Shown one piece after another: positions 45,638 to 53,816 of a stretch of 64,000 nucleotides of DNA. The stretch is from an uncultured Tissierellia bacterium (GTDB taxonomy: Bacteria; Bacillota; Clostridia; Tissierellales; Peptoniphilaceae), in NCBI GenBank assembly GCA_902488465.1, contig CABTWE010000001.1, positions 157,980 through 221,979 on the forward strand, given 5' to 3'. The notes beneath the pieces were generated by a model, which saw only the letters and a program-made list of their open reading frames with translations, was not told where the DNA came from and did not search any database. Each line of letters starts with the position of its first letter. The first letter of the stretch is position 1. A program made the translations under genes and the position numbers.

Positions 45638-46543
45638 TTAAGCGTTAGTTGTTTCTTCCGCTTTTTCTTCTTTAGCTTTTTCAGCAGCTTGTTGTGCTTT
45701 TTTTGCCTTTAATGCTTCTATTTCTTCCGGAGTTAAAACTTTCTTCGGTTTTTCCGGACGATCGTCGTGAATTGTCTTCATAGGACAATTCTTAACGCAT
45801 GTCTTACAATCTATACATCCTGAGTAGTCGATGTGAGCCAAGTTGTTTTCAAACTTGATTGTTTGTTTCGGACATTTCTTTACACAGATTTGACATCCAA
45901 TACAACCGACTTTACAATTTTCTCTTACAGTCTTGCCCTTATCTTGTGAAGCACACTTGATAACAGTGTGTCTGTCATAAGGCATGAGTTCAATAATTTT
46001 CTTCGGACAAATCACAACACATTTATTACATGCTTTACATTTGTCTTTTATAATGTGAGCAACTCCGTTTACCATTTCAATTGCATCGAACGGACAAACG
46101 TCTTTACATGTTCCACATCCTAAGCAGCCATATGAGCAAGCTTTGTTTCCGCCGCCAATTTGTGCCATATATCTGCAGTCTTTAATACCGTAGTATTTAT
46201 ATTTATCTTTTGCAAGGTCGCAAGTTCCGTTACATCTAACAACGGCAACTTGTCTTACAACTTCTCCGGCTTCAGAGCCTAAAATTGCAGCAACTTTTTG
46301 TGCAACGGCATTTCCGCCAATTGGACAAGCATTTGTTGGGGCTTTCCCTTCTGCTATAGCGTTTGCAAGTCCTTCGCATCCCGGAAATCCGCAAGCACCA
46401 CAGTTTGCACCTGGCAAAACACCGAGAATGTTTCCGACAACCGGATTCATCTTAACTGCAAAAACTTTTGATGCAATAGACAATAAAACACCGAACAATA
46501 AGCCCAAAACTCCAAGAACTAAAATAGGTTTTAAAATTTCCAT
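45638..46543 (-). CDS. rnfB: Rnf complex subunit RnfB
   Basis: Iron-sulphur subunit that accepts electrons from ferredoxin at the membrane. 301 residues. One N-terminal membrane helix, then the 4Fe-4S motif GANCGACGFPGC, and several CxxCxxCxxxCP ferredoxin clusters (CGTCKDVCP, CKACNKCVVICP, CIGCQICVKKCP, CIDCKTCVKNCP). The tail is a charged Lys/Ala/Glu stretch (KAKKAQQAAEKAKEEKAEE). Last gene of the operon; GGAGG precedes the start. Confidence 0.96.
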   Translation of the reverse strand: MEILKPILVLGVLGLLFGVLLSIASKVFAVKMNPVVGNILGVLPGANCGACGFPGCEGLANAIAEGKAPTNACPIGGNAVAQKVAAILGSEAGEVVRQVAVVRCNGTCDLAKDKYKYYGIKDCRYMAQIGGGNKACSYGCLGCGTCKDVCPFDAIEMVNGVAHIIKDKCKACNKCVVICPKKIIELMPYDRHTVIKCASQDKGKTVRENCKVGCIGCQICVKKCPKQTIKFENNLAHIDYSGCIDCKTCVKNCPMKTIHDDRPEKPKKVLTPEEIEALKAKKAQQAAEKAKEEKAEETTNA

Positions 46544-46553
46544 TATAAACCTC

Positions 46554-47126
46554 CTATACTAATCCTGCAAAGCCTGTGAAAGCGATACTCATAAGACCTG
46601 CAGCAATAAGTGCAAGAGGGAATCCCTTTAGTGGCTTTGGAACGTCAATAAGTTCAAGTCTTTCTCTGAGCGAACTGATAAGAATGAGTGCGAGTCCGAA
46701 ACCGATTGAGGCACCAAGTGCGTTTGCAACGGTTTTGAAAAGGCTGTAGTCATTTTGAATGTTTATGATTGCAACACCGAGAACCATACAGTTCGTTGTA
46801 ATAAGTGGTAAGAAAACACCCATTGCTTGATAAAGTGCAGGTGATAATTTCTTTATAACCATTTCTACAAATTGTACCAAACTTGCAATGACAAGAATAA
46901 ATACAATGGTTTGCAAATATTGCAAGTTATATACGTCAAGTATTGCCTTTTGTATGCCCCATGTGATGACAGAAGCAATTGTAACAACGAATGTTACAGC
47001 AGCAGCCATACCGGTTGCAGTTTCAACTTTTGAAGAAACACCAAGGAATGGACATATTCCCAAAAATTGACTGAATACATAGTTATTTACAAAAATTGTT
47101 GAAATAATAATTTGAAATGCGTTCAT
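46554..47126 (-). CDS. rnfA: Rnf complex subunit RnfA
   Basis: Integral membrane subunit, 190 residues and about six helices, paired with RnfE by inverted topology. Conserved segments NNYVFSQFLGICPFLGVS (with the Cys that ligates the intramembrane 2Fe-2S cluster) and LGVFLPLITTNCMVLGVAI, the second conserved Cys. Found 10 bases from rnfB and just after rnfE. Confidence 0.95.
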   Translation of the reverse strand: MNAFQIIISTIFVNNYVFSQFLGICPFLGVSSKVETATGMAAAVTFVVTIASVITWGIQKAILDVYNLQYLQTIVFILVIASLVQFVEMVIKKLSPALYQAMGVFLPLITTNCMVLGVAIINIQNDYSLFKTVANALGASIGFGLALILISSLRERLELIDVPKPLKGFPLALIAAGLMSIAFTGFAGLV

Positions 47127-47128
47127 AC

Positions 47129-47722
47129 TTATGCCTCTTTCCTTTGTTTAAATGCATTTAATGCAAATATCATAAGTCCCAAAATGATGAATGCTCCCGG
47201 TGGCATTGCGAAAAGTTTCATCGGGTTGAATCCCGGAAGAACTGTATATCCCAAAAGTTTGCCTGAGCCGATTAATTCTCTGAAAAATGCAAGAATTACA
47301 ATTGCTACTAAATATCCGAATCCGTTTGAGAATCCGTCAACGATTGATGGGAAAATTGTATTCTTTGATGCAAAGCTTTCAGCTCTTGCCAAAATCAAAC
47401 AGTTAACAACGATCAAAGGAATAAATAGACCCAGTGATGCGTAAACTGCCGGAATGTATGCGTTCAAGAACATATCTACGAGTGTAACGAAAGTTGCGAT
47501 AACAACAATGTAAATAGGAATTCTGATCTTGCTTGGAACAACTTTTCTGATGAGAGAAATTGTCAAGTTGGAAAGTGTTGTAACAAATATAACTGCAAGT
47601 CCCATTGCGATTGCGTTTTGAATATTTATTGAAACAGCAAGAACTGAACATAAACCTATAAGTTGAACAAGAACAGGATTATTGTTAATAATACCGTCTT
47701 TGATAATCTTTTTATAATTCAT
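47129..47722 (-). CDS. rnfE: Rnf complex subunit RnfE
   Basis: Integral membrane subunit, 197 residues and about six helices. NPVLVQLIGLCSVLAVS and GLFIPLIVVNCLILARAESFA carry the conserved Cys residues equivalent to those of RnfA. The start is ATG 47722, with GGAGATTGAAA before it, eleven bases inside the rnfG 3' end; the longer reading to 47746 is unlikely. Confidence 0.95.
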   Translation of the reverse strand: MNYKKIIKDGIINNNPVLVQLIGLCSVLAVSINIQNAIAMGLAVIFVTTLSNLTISLIRKVVPSKIRIPIYIVVIATFVTLVDMFLNAYIPAVYASLGLFIPLIVVNCLILARAESFASKNTIFPSIVDGFSNGFGYLVAIVILAFFRELIGSGKLLGYTVLPGFNPMKLFAMPPGAFIILGLMIFALNAFKQRKEA

Positions 47723-48287
47723 TTTCAATCTCCTTGTATGTGTCAATAGCTAAGTTTACAGCTGCGATTACACCTCTGCTGCTGACGGTTGAACCCGTAA
47801 TTTTTTCAACATCTTGGGCATCTTTTTTTGTTGCAACCAACTTAACATTTTCTGTAGCACTTAAATCTTTAAATTCGGCTTGGAAATCTTCATTTTCAAT
47901 TTTTGTACCGATATCAGGAGTTTCTTTGTGTTTTAAGATTTTTATACCAACGATTTTGCCATCTTTAACACCGGTCATGATTGTGATATCTCCACCGTAT
48001 CCGCCGCCTTTTGTAGTGATAAGAACACCAATTGTGGAGCCGCCTTTTTCAGCTTTAACAACGTCCACAAGTTTGTTGTGTGTCTTTTGAAGTTCAGCCA
48101 ATTTAGCAGCGTCGAAAGCTTTGAATTCGTCGGCATCTTCAATCAATTCTCTGTATGCTCTTTCAGTTTGTTCTTTTTCTCTTTGTTCAATTATTGGGGC
48201 TGTAATTTTATTTGTAAATCCAAGAATGCCAGCCGCAAAAACAGAAAACAAAAGTAAGATAATACCTAATTTAATAGTTTCTTTCAT
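47712..48287 (-). CDS. rnfG: Rnf complex subunit RnfG
   Basis: Membrane-anchored flavoprotein, 191 residues. One N-terminal helix (LGIILLLFSVFAAGILGFT), then the FMN-binding domain (GGGYGGDITIMTGV), and the covalent-FMN threonine motif near the end (ITGSTVSSRGV). GGAGGC precedes the start. Its FMN carries electrons between RnfB/C and the membrane pair. Confidence 0.95.
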   Translation of the reverse strand: MKETIKLGIILLLFSVFAAGILGFTNKITAPIIEQREKEQTERAYRELIEDADEFKAFDAAKLAELQKTHNKLVDVVKAEKGGSTIGVLITTKGGGYGGDITIMTGVKDGKIVGIKILKHKETPDIGTKIENEDFQAEFKDLSATENVKLVATKKDAQDVEKITGSTVSSRGVIAAVNLAIDTYKEIENEL

Positions 48288-49465
48288 TATTTTTTAGCCT
48301 CCCCGAAAATTCTTGGTCTTGTGAGTCTGTCGATTAAAGGAACAAATGTATTCATAATGAGTATTGAATAACTGACCCCTTCAGCCATACCGCCTCTAAC
48401 TCTTATTAGTGCAGTGAGAACCCCGCATCCAATAGCAAATATAGCTCTGCCCAAATTGCTTATCGGTGCAGTTGCGAAATCGGTTGCCATAAAACATGCA
48501 CCCAAAATCAAACCACCGCCGAGTAGGTGATATAGTAAAGCTTCTCCTCTGATGCCTTGTATAAAGAGCATGCACATTGTGGATAAAATATAAATGACAG
48601 TGATTTTCCAATCTGCAATCTTTTTAATTGCAAGATATAAGAAACCTATGATAAGTAAAACTGTTGCAGTTTCTCCGAGAACACCGCCGATATTACCGAT
48701 GAGCATATCCTTTATGCTTGGAAGAACGCCTTCGCTTCCCTTCATTATTTGAAGTGGAGTAGGTCCCGTTATTCCGTCAGGATTTGAGTAATTTGTCATG
48801 ATTGTCGGCCAGCTTATCATGAGTGCAGCTCTTCCTGCAAGTGCAGGGTTTACAAAGTTTTGACCGATTCCGCCGAAGAATTCTTTTGCAATAACGATTG
48901 CGAAAAATCCGCCGACTATCGGAAGCCACCATGGTGCTGTTGCCGGTATATTAAATGCCAAGAGCATACCTGTTACAACTGCAGATAAGTCCCCGACAAG
49001 AAGCGGTTTCTTAAATGCTTTTTGTGTTGCTGCTTCGAAAAATACACAACTTATAATTGATAATGCTATTAAAAGTGCTGCATTAAATCCAAATGCATAA
49101 ATTGAATAAAATAGTTGTGGTGCCAAAGCAATAATTACGCTCAGCATAACTTTTTGTGTAGTATTGTTTGTTCTTAAGTGCGGTGCAAGACTTACAGCCC
49201 ACTTGTTGTCCCTAGCCTTGAAAGCTTCTTCAACTTCAAGTTCCTCAAGATTCATATCGTCAAATCCTTTTAGATTTGTATTATCCGGATCGTTGTTTTG
49301 AACTTTGTTATCAACTGTTTCAGTAGCCGTAATAACTTTCGGTCCGTTTGAGCTTCCTGCATTAGCATTGATACCGGTTGCTTCGCTTTGCTCTTTCTTA
49401 CGGATAACTTCGGCATTTACGTCCGTTTTATTAATATTTTCTTTCATATCTTTATTTTCAGCCAT
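48287..49465 (-). CDS. rnfD: Rnf complex subunit RnfD with long N-terminal extension
   Basis: Integral membrane flavin subunit, 392 residues. The family homology starts near residue 88 (NKWAVSLAPHLRTNN); many helices follow, with GGIGQNFVNPALAGRAALM and FMATDFATAPISN, the region of the covalent FMN. The first about 87 residues are hydrophilic, rich in Asn, Thr and Glu, with no recognised domain. GGAGG is in front of ATG 49465, and the downstream Met residues (M71) have no ribosome binding site that I see, so the extension looks real. Confidence 0.94.
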   Translation of the reverse strand: MAENKDMKENINKTDVNAEVIRKKEQSEATGINANAGSSNGPKVITATETVDNKVQNNDPDNTNLKGFDDMNLEELEVEEAFKARDNKWAVSLAPHLRTNNTTQKVMLSVIIALAPQLFYSIYAFGFNAALLIALSIISCVFFEAATQKAFKKPLLVGDLSAVVTGMLLAFNIPATAPWWLPIVGGFFAIVIAKEFFGGIGQNFVNPALAGRAALMISWPTIMTNYSNPDGITGPTPLQIMKGSEGVLPSIKDMLIGNIGGVLGETATVLLIIGFLYLAIKKIADWKITVIYILSTMCMLFIQGIRGEALLYHLLGGGLILGACFMATDFATAPISNLGRAIFAIGCGVLTALIRVRGGMAEGVSYSILIMNTFVPLIDRLTRPRIFGEAKK

Positions 49466-49475
49466 AAATAACCTC

Positions 49476-50801
49476 CTATCTTGCCCTCTTTGCGCTCGCT
49501 CTAAGTTCGCGTTTAGAAGCTGTCACAAGCTCTGTAAGCGGTCTGTGAGCAGGACATACATATGAGCATGATCCGCATGCGATACAAGCGTTTGCATGGT
49601 ATTTCGCAGTGTCTTCAAATCTGCCTGCAAGTGCATATGCTGCAATGTTTAAAGGCAAAAGATGAACCGGGCATGCGTGTACACACTTTGCACATCTTAT
49701 GCAAGGTGAAACTTCGTATTCCGTTGCAGTGTCCTTATGAAGAACAATGAGTCCCGATGTATTCTTTTGAGCCGGTGTTGTTCCGTCAAATTGTGAATAT
49801 CCGGTCATAGGTCCGCCCGCAACAATAGCTTTCGGTGAACCATTAAATCCGTCAGCCATCTTAATCAAATCGCTGATTTTTGTTCCGACACGTGCCAAAA
49901 CATTTGTAGGTTTCTTTACGCCGTCTCCGGTTACTGTAACAACTCTTTCGTATGAAGGAATACCTCTTAGAGCTGCGTCTGCAATAGCTGCCGCCGTTCC
50001 TACATTCGTTACGAGTGTGTTTACATTACCTGTTCTTCCGCCTTCAGGAACTTTTCTGCCCAAAATGGAGTCAACCATTCTGTAGGAGTCACCTTGCGGG
50101 AACTTCGTCTTGACTGAAGCAACGTGTAAATTCGGATAATTCTTTACAATATTTCTCAAATTTTCAATTGCGTCCGGCTTGTTGTCTTCGATTCCGATAT
50201 AGCCTTCCTTTGCACCTGTAACCTTCATAATAACTCTCAAACCTTCGACGATTTTTTCGCCCCATTCAAGCATCATTCTGTGGTCACATGTCAAATAAGG
50301 TTCGCATTCAGCACCGTTTAAAATAACGGAATCAACACCTTTAAGCGCACCATTTAACTTTGAGTGTGCCGGGAAAGCTGCACCGCCCATACCGACAACT
50401 CCGGCTTGTTTAACTCTTTCAATAATTTCTTCTTTTGTCAAAGAATCAAGACTGTCGTTCAATACTTTGAATGCAGGCTCATCTTTGTGATTATTTTTAA
50501 TATAAACACATGTAGCCTTGCTTCCATCAAGTAAAAACCTTTCTTCAATCTTTGTGACTGTGCCTGAAACGCTCGAATGAACCGGAGCGTAAAGATTAGC
50601 ACTGCTGTCACCGATTTTTTGTCCCATCAATACCTCATCTCCAACCTTTACAAGCGCCTCACATGGAGCACCTACATGTTGACTAAGAGGAATGATTACT
50701 TCTTCAACTTCCGACGGACTTGTAATTTTACATTTTTCCGATAATTCTTTAAATTCCGGAATATGCAGTCCGCCCTTAAATGTTAAATTGTCTAACTTCA
50801 A
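49476..50801 (-). CDS. rnfC: Rnf complex subunit RnfC
   Basis: Soluble NADH-binding subunit, about 441 residues. FKGGLHIPE at the N-terminus, Rossmann/NADH and FMN site (GGAAFPAHSKL; LNGAECEPYLTCDHRMML), and two 4Fe-4S clusters near the end (CIRCAKCVHACPVHLLP and CIACGSCSYVCPAHRP). The start is probably TTG 50801, six bases after AGGGGTG; a GTG at 50810 is inside that site. Leads the rnfCDGEAB operon, the usual order in Firmicutes. Confidence 0.94.
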   Translation of the reverse strand: MKLDNLTFKGGLHIPEFKELSEKCKITSPSEVEEVIIPLSQHVGAPCEALVKVGDEVLMGQKIGDSSANLYAPVHSSVSGTVTKIEERFLLDGSKATCVYIKNNHKDEPAFKVLNDSLDSLTKEEIIERVKQAGVVGMGGAAFPAHSKLNGALKGVDSVILNGAECEPYLTCDHRMMLEWGEKIVEGLRVIMKVTGAKEGYIGIEDNKPDAIENLRNIVKNYPNLHVASVKTKFPQGDSYRMVDSILGRKVPEGGRTGNVNTLVTNVGTAAAIADAALRGIPSYERVVTVTGDGVKKPTNVLARVGTKISDLIKMADGFNGSPKAIVAGGPMTGYSQFDGTTPAQKNTSGLIVLHKDTATEYEVSPCIRCAKCVHACPVHLLPLNIAAYALAGRFEDTAKYHANACIACGSCSYVCPAHRPLTELVTASKRELRASAKRAR

Positions 50802-50838
50802 TAATATCACCCCTATGTAAAATTACATTTGTACCTAC

Positions 50839-50867
50839 AGTATAACCCTTTTGATACCTGTTGTCAA
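50839..50867 (-). promoter_or_regulatory. Promoter of the rnf operon
   Basis: -35 TTGACA (50862-50867), 17-base spacer, -10 TATACT (50839-50844) on the minus strand. Confidence 0.88.
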
Positions 50868-51002
50868 TCTAAATATCGGGATTTTAACGATTTTGCTTAC
50901 ATATTTATAAATTTCTTCGTTAATAGTGATTACACTCACACGAAAAATGTAAATAAAAAAATAAGCACATTTTTTCGTGTCGTATTTCGAAAATTTGGCA
51001 AA

Positions 51003-51026
51003 TAAAAAAGGCTGAATTTTCAGCCT
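51003..51026 (-). terminator. Terminator of the polA-coaE operon
   Basis: A stem of AGGCTGAA (51009-51016) with TTCAGCCT (51019-51026), two-base loop, then a U-run on the minus strand. Confidence 0.88.
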
Positions 51027-51039
51027 AAATTTTTAATAC

Positions 51040-52608
51040 TTATTCGGTTTTTGCGTCGCTTTTTTCATCTATCTTCTCTTCCGGTTCATCAATTCTTTTT
51101 CCATCGTGCTTTTCTGTGAAATATGCCCTCTTTAAAGACTTATATGGAAAAATATTGTTCGACTCATATTCGGAAATAATCTGATTCGAGTAAATCATTG
51201 CATTTTGATTGAAGAAAAGTGGCACGAAAACTTTTTTATTTATCACATATCTTTCGAGCTCTTTGTTGATTTGAACCAAATCTCTCGAATTCGAAGAGTT
51301 TTTGATTTTAGAAATTATATGATTGAACTCTTCGTCTGCGATTGGAAAAATTCCACTGTTTAAAAAAATGGGATAAGTCGGAACTATGTCGGTGTTCATT
51401 TGAGAAATCAAAATATCATAGTTGCCGGCTTTTACCTTTTGAAGATAAGTTTCAAAATCCTCACCCTCGCCGTCAATTATATGGACTTCCGCGCCCGCAT
51501 CTTTTAGAGCCGCCGTTATGTTATTCGCAACTTCAAGTTGTTCCTTGTCGCCCCAATAAAAATATAGTCTAAACGTCGGTTTGTTTTTTGAAAAAATCTG
51601 ATGAGCTTTTTCCAAATTCGTTTCATCATTTATTGAAATCGAGTAATAACTTTTCGGATTCAAAAAGCTCGATGTCTTTACTCCCCTATCCTTGACCGAG
51701 TTCTTTATAAGTTCATCTTTATTAATTGAATAGCAAATGCCATTTCTCAGGTTTTCATCCTGAAGTAAACCGTTCGGATTCAAGAACATAAACGTCAGCT
51801 TATTTCCCGGAAAGACATCCGCTGAAAACTTATCGTTGTTGTAAAATCTTCCGTATTCGCTTGTCCATGCAGTTGAAACATTGATTCTTCCTGTTTCAAG
51901 CGATGTGAAAATAAGGTCCTCATCCTCGTGAACAATGCCCGTCACCTTCGTTATTGACGGCATTTCATCATAATAATATTCATATCTAGAAAGATATACC
52001 GCCTTTTTGGTTTCGTATCTATCAAATTTAAAAGGTCCCGTTCCAAGTGGCATTGATTGTTTTTCACCCTTATATTTTACAATCGGAAATATTAAATATT
52101 CGAGAAGCATCGGCCCCGGTCCTTCCCACGTAAACTTTATTGTCTTGTTGTCGAGTGCTGTCGCTTTAAGACTGAGTTCACCGTTAAACGGATTTTTTAT
52201 AAGGTCGAAATATGCTCCGGTTCCTGCATTTTTTATGTGCTCCAACGAGTCTATAACATCTCCGGCATTAAGTGTCGAACCGTCGTGAAATGTAACTGCA
52301 TCTTTCAGTTTCAAAATAACCGAATGCCCTTCAATTTCTTCACTCTCCGCAAGCTCCCTCACCGGTTTGTAATTTTTGTCCAAACTATAAAGTCCGTCAT
52401 ATACAAGCCCGCAAAGATAAAAATAACTCATATTCGAAGTTGTCAAAGGATCCAAAGAGTCAAACGGCGTCAACGGTATTGTGACCTCTCCGGACTCTGC
52501 AACTAAAAAACCGTACTCGTTGTCGACTTTTTTTACATCTTGTGTTCCTTTGCATCCTGAAATAAAAAGTGCAAAACATATTAACAATAAAATTTTTCTA
52601 TATCGCAT
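51040..52608 (-). CDS. Peptide-type substrate-binding lipoprotein (SBP family 5), orphan
   Basis: 522 residues. Lipoprotein signal MRYRKILLLICFALFISGC, then the family-5 fold (GEVTIPLTPFDSLDPLTTSN; AVTFHDGSTLNAGDVIDSLEH; ENLRNGICYSINKDELI). It stops in an acidic/Lys tail (KIDEKSDAKTE). No permease or ATPase gene is nearby, so it presumably serves a transporter coded elsewhere, or is a surface peptide sensor. Its start overlaps the transglycosylase gene by 11 bases; GGAGTAATAA precedes the ATG. Confidence 0.88.
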   Translation of the reverse strand: MRYRKILLLICFALFISGCKGTQDVKKVDNEYGFLVAESGEVTIPLTPFDSLDPLTTSNMSYFYLCGLVYDGLYSLDKNYKPVRELAESEEIEGHSVILKLKDAVTFHDGSTLNAGDVIDSLEHIKNAGTGAYFDLIKNPFNGELSLKATALDNKTIKFTWEGPGPMLLEYLIFPIVKYKGEKQSMPLGTGPFKFDRYETKKAVYLSRYEYYYDEMPSITKVTGIVHEDEDLIFTSLETGRINVSTAWTSEYGRFYNNDKFSADVFPGNKLTFMFLNPNGLLQDENLRNGICYSINKDELIKNSVKDRGVKTSSFLNPKSYYSISINDETNLEKAHQIFSKNKPTFRLYFYWGDKEQLEVANNITAALKDAGAEVHIIDGEGEDFETYLQKVKAGNYDILISQMNTDIVPTYPIFLNSGIFPIADEEFNHIISKIKNSSNSRDLVQINKELERYVINKKVFVPLFFNQNAMIYSNQIISEYESNNIFPYKSLKRAYFTEKHDGKRIDEPEEKIDEKSDAKTE

Positions 52609-53263
52609 TTATTACTCCATCCAAATATCCGGTAAATTTTTTGAGCGTATTAATCTTGTCCGTGCTCTTGTGTGCAAAATTCAAAACTAAGTCACTCAAA
52701 AACTTCGGAACTCTATATTTGTATTTTATAAGCTTCGCATAATCTTCACGTGCTTTTAAAACTCTGTTCACATAATTTCTGGTTTCTGTATATGGAATGT
52801 TTTTGTAAGTTTCGTCATCCTTTGAAACAATTCCTTCATCAACCCACTTCTTCGTGATCGTCGGTCCTGCATTATATGCCGCAACTGCAAGTCCCAAATC
52901 TCCGAACTTTTCGTACAGCTCTGAATAATATAGAGTACCTATTTTTATATTAATATATGGGTCAAAAAATTGCTCATTGTCATCAATTGAAATATTATAC
53001 TTCGTCTTAACATACTCCGCCGTGCGTGGCATAACTTGCATGAGCCCAAACGCCCCTTTCGGCGAAAGACTGTATAGATTATATCTACTTTCGGTTTTTA
53101 TAAGCGCCAAAATAACAGCCTTGTCTACACCGGTTTCCCTTGAAACGCTGTCCACAAAGTATTCATATTTTACAGGAACTCTATAAATCAGATACAAATT
53201 AAATACAAGAAAAATAAATCCCAAAAATATTATTGTTTTAATAAGCCTTTTTAATTTCTTCAT
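52598..53263 (-). CDS. Lytic transglycosylase, SLT domain
   Basis: Peptidoglycan-cleaving enzyme of 221 residues. N-terminal membrane anchor (TIIFLGFIFLVFNLYLIYRV), then the SLT domain with the catalytic Glu in ALIKTESRYN and the conserved SPKGAFGLMQVMP and AAYNAGPTITKKW. CGAGG precedes the ATG at 53263. Between coaE and the lipoprotein gene, in the polA operon. Confidence 0.93.
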   Translation of the reverse strand: MKKLKRLIKTIIFLGFIFLVFNLYLIYRVPVKYEYFVDSVSRETGVDKAVILALIKTESRYNLYSLSPKGAFGLMQVMPRTAEYVKTKYNISIDDNEQFFDPYINIKIGTLYYSELYEKFGDLGLAVAAYNAGPTITKKWVDEGIVSKDDETYKNIPYTETRNYVNRVLKAREDYAKLIKYKYRVPKFLSDLVLNFAHKSTDKINTLKKFTGYLDGVINAI

Positions 53264-53816
53264 CCAAAAATTTCCTCGTATTCTTTATAAGCAAATTCAT
53301 ACTGCCGCAATTTTTTATAACATAATCCGACATATCTTCTTTAAAATTTGCATCCAAAAAATACTTTTCTCTTTCTAAAATTTCTCTCTTTGTCATCTTT
53401 CTCGCATATCGCATGCGACGATGTCTGATATTATCATTTGCAGAAACATATAGAACGCAATCGGGAATAAATTTCGATTTTCTCGCTGCATCTATTGATT
53501 CAAAATAAAGCGGAATTTCAAAAAATGCCGTTCTCGAGTTCACATTCGAGAAAAAAGTATATAGCATTTTATAGACAACTCTGTTTACGAACTCTCGAAG
53601 TGCTTCATTTTTAAACATCTCAGCTTTAAATTCTTTTGTTCCGTAATAAATCCCGAACTTATCGAAAATTACTCCCGAAATCTCCGGCGACTCCATAATT
53701 TTCTTCGCGTAAAAATCCGCATCAAATACCGGATAACCACACTTTCTTATAAACTTTGAAACCGTCGATTTCCCCGATGCGATTTCTCCGGTGATGACAA
53801 TTTTTCTATTTTGCAT
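53238..53816 (-). CDS. coaE: Dephospho-CoA kinase
   Basis: Last step of CoA synthesis. 192 residues with P-loop GEIASGKSTVSKFI, YPVFDADFYAKKI (acceptor-side Asp), FFEIPLYFE and YARKMTKREILER. The start at 53816 (MQNRKIVITG) overlaps the end of polA by 11 bases; its ribosome binding site is weak, which fits translational coupling. The polA-coaE order is widespread in Firmicutes. Confidence 0.94.
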   Translation of the reverse strand: MQNRKIVITGEIASGKSTVSKFIRKCGYPVFDADFYAKKIMESPEISGVIFDKFGIYYGTKEFKAEMFKNEALREFVNRVVYKMLYTFFSNVNSRTAFFEIPLYFESIDAARKSKFIPDCVLYVSANDNIRHRRMRYARKMTKREILEREKYFLDANFKEDMSDYVIKNCGSMNLLIKNTRKFLDEEIKKAY

